A stretch of DNA of 64,000 nt from Pollenia angustigena (Eukaryota; Arthropoda; Insecta; Diptera; Polleniidae), in NCBI GenBank assembly GCA_930367215.1, contig OV884059.1, positions 34,897,882-34,961,881 of the forward strand, given 5' to 3'. The notes beneath the pieces are model-generated. The model saw nothing but the letters and a program-made list of their open reading frames with translations. It searched no databases and was not told where the DNA came from. The position numbers and the translations under genes are program-made. Positions 49,186-61,465 of the stretch are shown here, one piece after another. Numbering within the stretch: the first letter of the stretch is position 1; every line of letters starts with the position of its first letter.

Positions 49186-51882
49186 TCGAAACAAAAGACT
49201 TAAAAAAAACGATTTAGTACTATTGGAGTCATAAAAGTGCAATTTCAAAGTTCGTTACAAGGCGAATTCATACCAGGTAATCTCGGTACTACAACAAGTA
49301 CAACTCGTACAAAAACCACAAGCAATTTGTTTTTGTAAAATCATTGTACAATGTCAAAAACAGAAATAAAACAAAACAGAAACAAAGATAATAAAAGAGA
49401 ATAAACAAAATTTTGACATCCAACAGTGATTTTAGCTAATATCAGCAAGGCTTTAAGGACCACCTGTAATAAATTCGCCTTAGTTCGTTAGTATCGCACT
49501 TTTATCCTTTATCATCCCTGGCACAGATATATATTTTTAAAACATTTGATTGACAGGTTGTTTTAATTTTTTTTTTGACACGTCAAATGTGTATAATTTA
49601 CACTTTCAAATTATAATAAAGATCGCTTATTTCAACATGTGTGCAATTTTCCATTTTTCCTTTTTTGCAATAAAAACAAAATGTAAACTAAATACCCTTC
49701 TTGTTTACCTTGAAAGTTTCTGTTTAAATTTCCAATCGTTAAGAAGTATTTTGTTTGTTTCTGAAATCAAAAATAAAATAAATTGAAAATAAAACGTGAA
49801 TTAATTAATACGCTTAATAGTAATAAAAAAAACTCCCTTAAATGATTGTATAGCTGAAGTCTATCGATAAAATTATTTCATATCACAAAAAAAAAAAAAA
49901 AAAAAAAAAAAATGGAAAAAACTCACTTAAATTAACTTGAATATGGATGGATGCCAGTAATTGAATTTTGTTGGAAACAGTTGTTCGAAACTCTAAACTA
50001 TTTAATGTTTCATATGTTTATGTTGTATTTATATCTGTGTTATTTCTATTTGCTCCTATTTGTATACAACTATTGCAATTACTCTCTCTCTCTCTCTCAT
50101 TCTCTTTATTGTGTAGTGGAAAGAATTATTATTATAGTGACCCTTTCGTTACTTTTTTGTCAAACAAATTTTATTCGTTTACAAACTTTTTTAATAGAAT
50201 TATTATTGAACCGAAACCCTAAAGATAAAAAACCCTCTTATTCATAAAAAGTATTTCAGTTTTATTAAAGGTTAATTAAACAAATTTTCATATAAAATTC
50301 GTCTTATAAACCTGTTATAAGCATGGAATTTTGTTTATGAATAAGGCCTAAAGTATTTTCACAAGATATTTATTAAACGAATCTGTTTATTAAACCGTTT
50401 ATAAATCGAAAATATTTTTAATGAATATGGGGGTAAGTATTAACAAATTGTTGAAACAGTGTGGCCATAAAATTGTCAGATAAATATGTATTACATTTAA
50501 AAGGCATATGTAATTAAAAAGCTCACATTTGAAATAAAACAAATTAAGATTTCTAAAAGAATTTATATTAAAAAAATATTTGATATTTTTGCGGAATTGA
50601 TTGACGTAAGGAAGATCTCTTTTCGACAAGAAAGTAATAAAAGGGACTTTTAATATAAAAATCGTTCTTTGTATGTTTATAATGTACTTTTAAAATTATA
50701 TTTAAATAAATGATATTTTAAAAAATGCTATATACTCGTATTTTTAAGTGTGTGCATTAAAAAAACAAAACTCTAGAAAAAAAAGAAGAGAAAAGAAAAC
50801 AAATACATATTCATAGGTGTTATTTCTTTAAAAAAAAAAACAAATATATAAAATTATAATAAATAACAAATGACAAATTCATAATACATAAGTATTACAA
50901 TGTATTAACTAATAATTATACATAATACAAATATATAATTTATACAAAAATCTTTATATGTATGTGTCTAAAACGCACCATAATCTTCCTGATTAAAAAT
51001 AATTTAAATAAGAATAAAATTAATTCAAAACATAGTTATAAAACCAACAACAAATATTGTATTAAGTATTAAAAATAAATTAGTGTAATTTGTATGTAAA
51101 AAACAAAAATTAAATGTATGTGTCTGTGTCTATTGCATAAACAAAAAACAAAAATAATAAGAAAAACAAAAACACAATTATCAAATAATTTACTAATTAA
51201 CTAATAATTAATAATTAATTATATATTATATATTTACTACTAATTAATGTGATGTGGTGTATTGATATTTTAATGAAAAAAAAGTAAAAAACAAGTTAAT
51301 AATAAAAAAAACTCAATAGATATTATATTAAGGCGGTCATTTTATCAACACACATATACATACGAGTATATTCATGTATACACCTCAGTTACACATATTT
51401 TTTATATATGTACATACTTATTATGTACTGAACTATGTGTGTAACATGTGAGTTTGTGCGTGCGTGTGTAGTTGAAAAACTCTGCTATTAAAATGCGAAA
51501 TGCCAAGAAAAAAATGAAATAAAAAATTTGAGATAACTGTGAATAAACTGTGTACTTATTAATTTAAAACGATATAAAACATATATAACGATTGAACGGA
51601 AGAACTTTAGGTGGTTTAAGGCGAAATATATTTTGCAGTGGCTTTAACAGATGTACAATTATCAAATACAGAAGGTCTATAATTTTTGCTTTCACACGTT
51701 CATTTTTGGTTTCATCTAACATAACCTAAAATCGTTCGCTACAGCAAATTATATACTGGGGCGTTACCGCGTATTTCGATTCGAAAGAAATAATTTACGA
51801 GTTCGCACAATTTGTACCAGAAAACGGCTTTGTGTGATTCCAAAAATTCGCATTTCATGAACACCATTAAATAAACTCTTGG
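49186..51882. other. Gene-free AT-rich DNA with simple repeats
   Basis: Contains a 31-bp poly(A) run (49887-49912 area), a (CT)n tract near 50082-50100 and a MITE-like segment at 50238-50350 with attcataaa ends. Nothing coding seen. Confidence 0.5.
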
Positions 51883-52022
51883 AGCTGGTTCACACACGTC
51901 AAGTTGAACTCGTCAAGTCTTGAGTTTTTAGGAGAGAGGGGAAAAGATATGGCATCCTCTTTTCCCTTCTCTCCTAAAAGCTCAAGACTTGACGAGTCAA
52001 ACGTGACGTGTGTGAACCGGCA
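51883..52022. repeat. 140-bp hairpin MITE
   Basis: The arms gctggttcacacacgtcaag and, inward, aggagagagggg-aaaag pair with the complement at 51957-52022, leaving a loop of about 15 bp. Same family as the hairpin within 12548-12757. Confidence 0.75.
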
Positions 52023-52055
52023 CTTGCATACATACAATCAAACTGGCTCAGCCAC

Positions 52056-53672
52056 CAGTGTTGCCAATTTAGCCATTTAGTGGCTAGATTTATGTATTTT
52101 TCACCCTGTTTAGCTATTAAAAAAATGAGTTTAGCCATTTGCCATTTTTTAGCCATTTTTCAATTTGTTTAGCCATAAAATTTTTTTTGCCGTTTTTCTT
52201 TTAAAAGAATAGTTTTTATTTTATTATAAAAATTTATAAAAGTAAAATAAACATTTTGATTTAATTTAAATCACAACTTTTACAAATGTTGAAAATCGCT
52301 ATAAACTATGACGCTGAAACATCTTTCAAAATAAAGGAACAGTATTCCACTATTAAATTTATAAAATGGATCAACACAAACATCGCTGTTTCTTTCTGGT
52401 TGCAAGTATTTCAATAAAGGGATGCAGGACGGTAACAATTGAAGCACAGCCGCGAAAAACGTTGTAAACGCCACATTTTGCAAAAACTGTTTTTTTGCAG
52501 ATAAACGTTGACTTTACTCTCTTACACAGTTTAAACATCAAATCAACCAAAACTATGCACCTTAACGCCTTCAAAATGGCGTACAAAGTGTCAGCCAGTG
52601 GAAGAACATTGCAAGTTACTAACATAATGATGAAACAGAAATGGTTTTGCAGTGCGGAATAATGTTTTAAAAGCCTTTTGCATTAAAGTTTTTATTATCA
52701 CTATTTTAAATAATAGAAAAAAAAATTTTTAAAACAAATAATGCTGCTTGTCAAAAAACGTTTTTTTGCTCTCCTGAAAAATTATTATTTTGTAACTTAA
52801 AACGTTATTCGCGGCTGTGCTTCAATTGTTTTAGAAATTTCAGAATTGATTAAAAAGTTGCTCTCACTTCCATGGTCTAATGCTGAAGTAGAGAGTGTGT
52901 TTAGCCAAGTAAACATCATTAAAAGTAATTTGAGAAATAGGTTACATTAAGTAACCGTTAATTCGATTTTATCAATTAGGTAAATATTTTTACCATAACA
53001 ATACAATATTATACCACCACCACAATAGTGGAGAGGGTACTATGCGTTTGTGCTGATGTCTGTAACACCTTAAAACATTGGTCCTTAACCCATCTTTACG
53101 TATACCGATTAACTCAGAATCACTTTCTGAGTCGAATTAACGATGTTTGTCCGGCTGGCTGGCTGTCCATATAAACCTTGTGCGCAAAGTACAGGTCGCA
53201 ATTTAGAGATTATTTGATGAAATTTTGTACAAAGGTTCTAATGTGGTGTAGAGTATCATAAAGTCGGGTTTAACCGACTATACTTTCTTACTTGTTTTTT
53301 ATTGTAGATCTGGACTCAAAAGGTTGGGTAAATGTTGTCGTGATTATGATTTACCTTCAAATTATTTAAAGCTTATGATTATTTGAAACTAATGAGTGAT
53401 TCCTATGAGATGAAAAATAATGATCGAATTTTTCAATGATTTAATTTTTTAATATTAATTTATTTTAATATTAATTTACGTTTATTCTAATTTAACAAAT
53501 TGATCTTAACTCACAATTTTATTGTAAACCACTTTAAATGAATTATTTCTGTTTTGTTATTGAATTTTAATGTGTTTTTATTTGAAAATGATTTTAGCCA
53601 TTTTTTAGCCCATTTTTAGCCATTTTTTCCGTAAATTTAGCCATTTTTGGCCACCAAGTTTTGGCAACACTG
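52056..53672 (+). mobile_element. hAT element with transposase remnant
   Basis: Ends CAGTGTTGCCAA and TTGGCAACACTG; flanking octamers tcagccac and ttagccac differ by one base. Subterminal ttagccattt repeats occur on both sides. At 52838-52950 one frame reads ISELIKKLLSLPWSNAEVES then VFSQVNIIKSNLRNRL, the hAT C-terminal dimerisation domain, ending in TAA. The rest of the transposase is decayed. Z copy 3 is inserted at 53010-53298. Confidence 0.85.
53010..53298 (+). repeat. 'Z' repeat, copy 3 (short)
   Basis: Begins ttataccaccaccacaatag and ends taaccgactatactttctta. Lacks the tandem interior seen in copy 2. Confidence 0.75.
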
Positions 53673-53680
53673 TTAGCCAC

Positions 53681-54742
53681 ACACATTCGCTGCTGGTTTT
53701 AAATCATACAAATAACGGCACAGCGCGTTGTCTTTGCCATTTAAAACATCATTTTGCTTCGTTCGTCAATGATTGCTTTGGTAAAGAACAAATACAAAAA
53801 AGCAAGAAATCATTGCTCTAATGTATTCAGCAGTTGCTATGTAGTTCGTATTAGTTTTAGGATTCGGGAAAAAAATGGAAATGAAACGCAAACACAAGTT
53901 TTGATAAAATGTAGTAGCATAATCGCCTTATTGCGGGCGAAATATTGGTTTTGCCCACAAATCTGTGAACAGATTTGTATTCAGCACACTAAAGTCAGAT
54001 GTGGCGATGTCAGATGTGGCGATTTCTCGCCAAACGTGGCGATTTTCTAACATGTTTGGCGACCTAATTTTTGATTTGGCGACATGGCGATTTTTTGGCG
54101 ATTTATAAAATTGTTAAAATCGCCAACTGGCTATTTTTGATGACCTATAAATTTGTTTTGAAATTCGTTAAATTCAATACTTAGAAATAATATTATTTTA
54201 ATTCTCGTATTTTTATGAATGAAATTTCAGGCAATCATACGTATGATAGGTATTTGAAGGTATGTTCAAATGTCCGATGAAGTTAATGGAAATCTTCCAG
54301 AAAAGTGTTTTTTATATATAAAATAGCTCTTAAAAAAATCGATAAATAGAATTCCTTAAAACATTAATATGTTTTAAGTCTATAAGCATTTTCACATTAT
54401 ACTTATAGGTATGTGGCAATTTATTATCACAGATAAAATATGTTGTTGTTAGTGATATTTTAAAGATTTTTATGAATCCTATCATACCTTTAGACGTGTA
54501 TGAAACACAATGGAAAAAATAAGCGTTGGTTAATTGGAAAGATAACTAAATAAGTTTAGGCCTACATTTTAAAGCTACAAGGATACGGCAGGTACGTAAA
54601 ATTTTAAGGACTTTACTTTGGCTGTCCTTAATATGCGGTTATTAGAACTAGTAATGCCCGTGTTGAAACTATGAACTCCACTAAAACTCGCCTTCGAATT
54701 AGAATGCAAAACGAACTTCAAGACGCGTTATTAGAAGTTATA
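53681..54742. other. Gene-free DNA
   Basis: Has a local cluster of ggcgat motifs (54001-54130) reminiscent of subterminal repeats of a hAT element; a matching block lies near 55449-55490. Ends not resolved. Confidence 0.4.
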
Positions 54743-55002
54743 CAGGCATGTTCTGTAAATCACAAGATTTCAAATCACTTGTGATTTTGAAATCACAATT
54801 GTGATTAATGGCTGTTTTGCAAACCACAAAAGTTTTAACTTAGTTAAAAATGGTGGAAACAAATAGGCAAGTAATTTTAAATCGGCGGCCACTTAGCTGA
54901 CTGGTTTAAAATCACAATTATGAAAAAAGCTTTTTGTCCAAAACACCTTTTTTGTGATTTCAAATGATTTTCACATAAAGTGATTTTCAGAATATGCCTG
55001 GT
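54743..55002. mobile_element. 260-bp hAT-type MITE
   Basis: Ends CAGGCAT-TTCTG-AAATCAC inverted, flanked by the octamer AAGTTATA (54735-54742, 55003-55010). Many internal aaatcac/gtgattt blocks. Confidence 0.72.
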
Positions 55003-55010
55003 AAGTTATA

Positions 55011-56128
55011 TGAATGGGAATAGTACATGTTGCACTTCTTTTGTTATTTCGATGAATAAATGTAATACCCTCACAATGTATTCCAACTAAGAAGACAAAT
55101 AGCGAGTCTTGACGGTGAAGCGTTTTAGATATATAATAAAACTGCAACTATTGTATATAGTGCATTTCTAATATTTGTTTAGTGCTAGCCGCAAAAAATC
55201 TTTTTTTGTTGCTTTAATTAGACTACTATAAATTATTTTATAGTAAACATCGTACCTTTTTGTGTTCACTAGCTATTTTTATTTCGCTCTAAATAAAAAT
55301 TATGCAAAATATATATTATGGCGACTTTTTTGAATTTTTGACGTATTTAAGCGATACGGAACTAATTTAGTTTTTAAGATTTATAAAAAATATTTTTAAT
55401 AATATAAAAAAGATGTATTTAATTGTCAAAAACTTGTAAACAAAGGCTTTGGCGATTTTTGTATTGAATTTTGTATTGAATTTGGCGAAAAAGGTCAACA
55501 TCAATCTGACAACCCTGCTCCCGACTTGTTTTGGTTTTTGCTGACTAGTGTTATAACATAATGTTTTCTGTTATCTTTTTTTACCATTAATAAAATATTA
55601 CTGGAAATTTTTAATAAATTGAACAAAATACGTGGAAAACACAATTTGGTTAACTCATTCTGATTTTAAAAGAGGTGCCCCCTTTTTTTCTTAAATCTCC
55701 TTTTTGTTGTCACTTTTTTTTGAAAATATCCAACGGTAACGCTGTTTACAAACACAAAAACGTTGTCATTGCGGAGTAGGCTCTCCGCTCTTGCTTATTT
55801 AGCAGGTAACAATACAAAAATGTTACTCCTTTATTTCCTTCTTATAGGTAGAAGCCAGTGTGGAAGGTGTATCTTATCTTTTATACCAAAGAGCCGAGAC
55901 CTTCTATGAGGCATTCTTTAGCAAAAAGATATAATAAAGTAATTGAATCAAAAATATTTTTAGCAGGACTTTAAAAAGGCCTGAAGTAAGAAGGTCTTCT
56001 GAGTTTTCCCGCTGGGTCAATGAATGCAAATAAAGCACGTTGAATCATCCAACTCACACATACACAAATCAATTGTTTACAAAACTATGTCAATATTACA
56101 CAACGTTAAACTTTACTTTGCAGGCTTA
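55011..56128. other. Gene-free DNA
   Basis: 55770-56080 resembles parts of 44330-44540 and 43440-43490 (ggtaac, aatgttactcctt, gcgggaaaa), so it is probably a dispersed repeat. No gene seen. Confidence 0.45.
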
Positions 56129-56398
56129 AGGCCCAACCATAATGTGCTTAAGTTGGCTTAAGCAAATGTGCGAATAAATGTAAATAATATGAGGCAAACC
56201 ATATTGAACTTAAGGAAATTTTTTGCGAAGTTTTATGAAACTATCATTTGCTTAAGCAAGGTGCGAATCTAATCAAACATTCAGTACGGAATCAAATGTT
56301 TTTTTTTTTTGTTTTTGCTTTCTTAAGTACATTTGAGAGACTTTTTCTTAATTATTGACAGTAGGTTAAGCAAGGCTATGCATATTATGGTTGAGCCG
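56129..56398. mobile_element. 270-bp Harbinger-like MITE
   Basis: Inverted ends AGGCCCAACCATAAT and ATTATGGTTGAGCCG, with TTA on both sides (56126-56128, 56399-56401). Confidence 0.65.
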
Positions 56399-56462
56399 TT
56401 AGAAGCGTGTGAATAAATCAAGCAAATTAGAGTTTTTTGCAGTTCTCAGATTTGTACTGTGT

Positions 56463-56760
56463 ATTACGACCAGTGATGTTATATATAGGGAAAAAATCCC
56501 TATTTGTAGGGATTTTCTTCCATGAAAATGGCCGTAGGGGAAAAAGGACAGATATTTTGAAATCATTAAAATATAGGGACTTTTGAGTAATGCTGCAAAA
56601 CTGTATACTTTTTGCAAATTTTTTTTTTGGAATCGTGATAGCATACTTATAAAATTGTTAATAGGGCAACATAGCAAATTGTTAAATTTCTTTGAGTCAT
56701 CGCTTGCCGTTTTATCAGCTTGAATTTTACTTATGCATACTTTTTAAATATGTTAGGTAA
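56463..56760 (+). mobile_element. Left-end fragment of the 56981 hAT family
   Basis: Starts cagtgatgttata, then aaaaaatccctatt and ggac agata, closely similar to 56981-57120. No right end found. Confidence 0.65.
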
Positions 56761-56980
56761 GTTAAGCTAATCATGCATCTACGGAGTCCTTAAAATTAGC
56801 TTCCAATATTCGCTCATATTGATGCTCATCCATAGCACCACCAACAAACACCAATGGTCCTAGTCCACTTCCCTTTAATAATGTTAACCCGTGCCGAACA
56901 GCCAACAAAGGTGTGGAATCGACCCGCCTGTGAAATATACAACTTATGTATTAAACAACTTATATGACATCCCTCGTGAC

Positions 56981-57766
56981 CAGTGATGTTATACGTAGGA
57001 AAAAATCCCTATTCGTGGGGACTTTCTTCAGAAAAAATTAGACGTAGAAAAAAAGGACAGATGTTTTAAAATCATTTAAATGTAGGGATGCAAAACTGTA
57101 TAAAGCTATTTGGCAATCTTTTTCGATTTGTGACAACATACTAATAAAATTTTTGATAGGGCAACATTATAAATTGCTTGCTGCCATTTGAACTTTGATT
57201 TTAATGTCTCTTTTACAAGAATGGAAATGCTTTGAATTTAATTTTTCAGAGCAATAAATAGATAAATTGCTAAACATGGGAATCGAAAAGTTTTGGAACA
57301 ACGTCACCATTTTAATGGGAATTTAATTTCCCCCCTTAAGTCAAAATTAGCTATCTTTTTGATTTATCACGTCCACATGCCAATGCATATACCGTAAGGT
57401 TTTTTTTCTATCATTGTGTTAGGTTTAGGGCTTCTTTTTTAGCCAATATTTTTATTTGTTTGGCAATTATTCATGTTTAAACCCTTTTCAAACGCTCAAT
57501 AGATAAATCAGTTTTTAATCATCAAAAGTGATCTGAGAAGACTCATTTACGTGATTTTTTAAAAAAATGGTTACCCAAATGCTAGCTGGGAACAAGTTAA
57601 AAAAAATTAATATACATACATTAATACAAATGGTTTTTTTATATTGATATTTTATCATTTAAAAGTTGTTGGAATTTTTGTACAGGCAATTTTTTCAACG
57701 CGAAAGGAAAATAGGAGTTTTTTCGGGCTGCGTAAGGACTTTTGAAAGGAGTGTATAATATCACTG
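56981..57766. mobile_element. hAT-type element, 786 bp
   Basis: Ends CAGTGATGTTATAC and GTATAATATCACTG with a perfect octamer duplication CTCGTGAC (56973-56980, 57767-57774). No transposase. Confidence 0.85.
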
Positions 57767-58217
57767 CTCGTGACTTCTTAAAAATAAAAAGTGTATGTGT
57801 CCTCAAAGATAATACTCGTGGCTATTCCAAAATACGCCACGAAGAAGTAAACAAAATTTGTTTTTTTTTTATCATACAAATTTTACGGTTTTTAAAAGAG
57901 AAAGAAACGCGTTATAACTCTCGTGTTTATTTTAGAAGTGTATAGATAACAAAAACAATTTTCGTAAACTTTGTTTTTGTTTTCATGTAAACGTTTACAC
58001 CTTCGAAGCGTATTCCAGAATAGCCACGATTATTTTAAACACAACTGCGTTTTGAAAAATTTTCTATCACTTGGAGATTTCAAGACATCGCTGTAAATAA
58101 GCACATATCTTTAAATGCTGCACTGCATAATCATTCGATAACTTGGTGGCCACACGATCAAGTTTTGCCTTTTAATTCCTTTCAATTTGCAATACACTCT
58201 CAGTTTTTTACTAAGTT

Positions 58218-58465
58218 CCAATTTACACTAGGGACATTTCTTGCCGGACATTTTTTTAATTCTCTTTTAATCTTACCTGAAGCGTTTACATATGAAACAT
58301 TAGAAGTCAGACAGAAATTAATACTTGTATGTAAACTACGAAAAGTAAGAAAGGGAAATGAAAAAATGTCCAGTACAGATAGTCATGTACTACACACTCT
58401 ACCTTTTCGACCCCTCGCCTACAAACTTCGTCTGTCCGGCAAGAAATGTCCCTAGTGTAAATGGG
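58218..58465. mobile_element. Inverted-repeat MITE, about 248 bp
   Basis: Ends atttacactagggacatttc then ttgccggaca, and the complement at 58431-58463. The target duplication is not clear. Confidence 0.75.
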
Positions 58466-58633
58466 GACTAACACACTCACACTTTTTAAATTGACCACGA
58501 GATGGCTTTAAATTTCACCTTTCCATTTGTTTGGCAATTTACTTTCAATTTAACAGCTGAGTACAGCTGAGTCTCTGTTGTTGTTGACATCTTGGAAGTA
58601 AATTGCTTACAAATTGAGTGCAGCCTACGTCAC

Positions 58634-58706
58634 AGCTTTCAATTAATGTTAATTTTGACAAGCAGTATAATATACTGCTTGTCAAAATTAACATTAATTG
58701 AAAGCT
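58634..58706. repeat. Perfect 73-bp palindrome
   Basis: Thirty-six bases on each side of the A at 58670 are exact complements (left arm begins agctttcaattaatgttaat). There is essentially no loop. Confidence 0.95.
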
Positions 58707-58739
58707 TTTACATATTATGTAAAAGACTATCAAGAACAA

Positions 58740-59842
58740 CTTGAACGTGTGGCCGCAGGGTAACTCAAATTGAGAGCTTAATAGAGATATTTCAAAGAGT
58801 GTAATGTCGAGCTTTTGTGTATTGCAACAGGTTGTCTAAGTATAGAATAGAGTGTTCAATTCTCTTTAGTCATCTCTAGTAATATTTTCCAATAACTTAG
58901 ATTTGTAAAAGTCTTTAGTTAATAGGCGACTAAGGGCGTCCTTAAAGTGTTTCTAGTTTGCGCCAGATTGAATTGGATTTGGATTGACAGTTTTTATCCT
59001 TGAATGATTTGAAAAGCGTTATATAGGGACTAGTCGAAACATTTGGAATCTAAGCTTTAAAAACACTTTTGGGTACCAATTCGTTTACATATCGAGCCCT
59101 AACCGCAAAGATAACGTGAGCGAAATCATTTTCAATTTTCGTTTTTTTTTTTAATAAATGTCTTTATTGTTAACACTTGCATCATCTCCTCAAATGTCGT
59201 GGTCACTTTATGTACCGTTACGATTTTATAGCAAGAGCAATTTTTCGCTCACTTTAGGTTAAAGTAAAGTTTTAACTGGAACGCTTTTTATAAGGCTGGC
59301 TTAAGTCTACTTTTAGCTAACGGTAAGTTGGGGAAACGGGCCTAAGAGTTACATGAAGAAATGTGTTCTTTCATTCTGTCACATATTAGATATTATCTAA
59401 GGTGGAGACGCGCTTTAAGAGGTGGTAACAACTTTCCATCCCAGTGTAGAGAAACAAATTTGTAGCGTTATTTTTTAAATCCTACTTTAAACTGTTAGCG
59501 CGTTCACTTCGCATTTGTTTACGAAAACGTTAAAAAGATGACTTACTGGTGAGAAATTAATCATACGTGTAGCTAAAAGAGGTCTGCATGAATATATTTG
59601 TATTCGAGTAGCACTGATGTACTAGCAAGGCATGAACACTTATAAGTAGGACAACCAAAAATAAAGCACTAAAAACAGTTCTTAGCTCTTAAAAAAAGCG
59701 CTTAAAAACATGAAAATAAGCTGTTAAAATTACAAATTTTAGATATTGTTTTTTTTTAATCACCCTTATTCTATTTGGCGTCGGCAATAACAATGTCAAT
59801 TTTAAGGCAACAGCAATTCTTAACAAAGACAACATCAATTCT
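58740..59842. other. Gene-free DNA with element fragments
   Basis: 59090-59125 is one arm of the ACATATCGAGCCC MITE; 59250-59342 is the right end of the family seen at 38664-38882. Nothing coding. Confidence 0.55.
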
Positions 59843-61465
59843 ATGTTAAATTGGTATTTTGTAAGAGTACCGACCTACGTTCGGAAATCGGATGGTAGTT
59901 GGACTACAAATAGTCAAGAAACACTAGAGGTGTTAATTGATACTCACTTTCCTGGTAACTCCCAATGGGGTATGCGGGATCAAGCGTGGGAGGCGACTCC
60001 CATTCCTATGTCCATTCAATTGGACTATGACAGGATTAAATGGGCTATCGATAGCTTTAGCCCATATAAATCTCCGGGTATGGATGGTATAATTCCGGCG
60101 GACCTGCAGAGGAACTCGGCCCTGATAATACCCTGGTTGCTGGCCATATACAGGGGATGCGCTAGATTTTCGTATCTTCCTGTGAAATGGTCCCTGTGTA
60201 GAGTGGTCTTTATACCCAAAGGGGGTAAGGCTTCTCACACCGAGCCGAAGGACTACAGACCGATCAGTCTTGCATCCTTTCTTCTAAAGACTCTTGAGAG
60301 GGTTATCGATGTGTCTGTTGAGACGGCTCTTCTCTCTCTAGTAGGAACTATTGAGAGATCGCTCGAATTCAAGGAGTACACACTAGTGGCCTTTCTCGAT
60401 ATTGAGGGAGCCTTCAACAATGTCAACCCGGACTCTATCGTGACGTCCATGATGAGTCTGGGGATCGATGTTGGCATATGTAGATTTGTGGACAATCTAT
60501 TGAGGAACAGGGTCATTTGCTCTACGATAGGTGAAACCAGTGTTCAGAGGCTGGTGAATAGGGGTACTCTCCAAGGGGGAGTTCTATCCCCACTATTGTG
60601 GAACCTGACTATGAACACCATGTTGACAAAGATGGACAACATGAGGATCAAAGTAGTGGCGTATGCTGATGATGTCTCAGTGGCCATCACAGGGATGCAT
60701 TTGGGAGTTATGTCCCAGTGTATGGAGGCTGCCTTGAAGGTACTCAGCACCTGGAGTGCATCGTGTGGACTGGGTGTAAATCCGTCTAAGACGGAACTGG
60801 TACTCTTTACGAGGAAGTATAAGACCGAGGACTTTAGACTTCCAAGGTTAAATGGAACTGAGCTTCAGATATCTCAAAGTGCCAAGTATCTGGGCGTGGT
60901 TTTGGATAGCAGGCTGTCATGGGGACTTAATGTCCGGATGAGAATGGAAAAGGCAATAGTTGCCATTTATGCGTGTAGGGGTGCAATTGGCAGAAACTGG
61001 GGTATGAACCCAAAGTGTGTCAACTGGATCTTTGAAGCTGTAGTAAAGCCGACCCTGTACTATGGAGTCGTTGTATGGTGGACTGCATTGGATAGGAGCA
61101 CACACCGCGCAATGCTTGAGAAAGTATACAGACTTGTCGCGTTGATGATCACGGGATCAATGCGATCTACTCCTACGAAGGCGCTGTTTACGTTATTGAA
61201 CTGGCTCCCGGTGGACATAACGGCCAAACAGTTGGCTCTTTGCTCGGCGACACGGCTGCACGCAACGAACGGCTGGTCGACCCGTGACTATGGACACGCC
61301 AGGATTATCGGAAGTACGATTTTCCCTGACGGTGTGGATTACTGCACCCCGGTGCCGTTCTTTGGTGCGGGGTTCGTGACACAAGTGGCGCACGGCAACG
61401 TGCTGTCGGGGTTTATACTGATGGTTCGAGGAAGGGCGAGAGAGTTGGCGGAGGTTTCTTCATAG
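59843..61465 (+). CDS. LOA-type reverse transcriptase (5' partial)
   Basis: 540 codons. Motifs in order: PYKSPGMDGIIPADLQ, VVFIPKGGK, DYRPISLASFLLKTLE, catalytic [27 protein letters not shown], catalytic AYADDVSVAI, KTELVLF, KYLGVVLDSRLSW, and a thumb/connection region ending LLNWLPVDITAKQ. Open from the truncation point; the last 30 or so codons run out of the true frame because of a one-step frameshift near 61350-61410 before RNase H. Confidence 0.9.
   Translation: MLNWYFVRVPTYVRKSDGSWTTNSQETLEVLIDTHFPGNSQWGMRDQAWEATPIPMSIQLDYDRIKWAIDSFSPYKSPGMDGIIPADLQRNSALIIPWLLAIYRGCARFSYLPVKWSLCRVVFIPKGGKASHTEPKDYRPISLASFLLKTLERVIDVSVETALLSLVGTIERSLEFKEYTLVAFLDIEGAFNNVNPDSIVTSMMSLGIDVGICRFVDNLLRNRVICSTIGETSVQRLVNRGTLQGGVLSPLLWNLTMNTMLTKMDNMRIKVVAYADDVSVAITGMHLGVMSQCMEAALKVLSTWSASCGLGVNPSKTELVLFTRKYKTEDFRLPRLNGTELQISQSAKYLGVVLDSRLSWGLNVRMRMEKAIVAIYACRGAIGRNWGMNPKCVNWIFEAVVKPTLYYGVVVWWTALDRSTHRAMLEKVYRLVALMITGSMRSTPTKALFTLLNWLPVDITAKQLALCSATRLHATNGWSTRDYGHARIIGSTIFPDGVDYCTPVPFFGAGFVTQVAHGNVLSGFILMVRGRARELAEVSS

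Noticed and set aside
49951..50247. 98-codon ORF with hydrophobic content
   Set aside because: T-rich and CT-repeat DNA; codon pattern and context give no support, and an equally long ORF overlaps in another frame.
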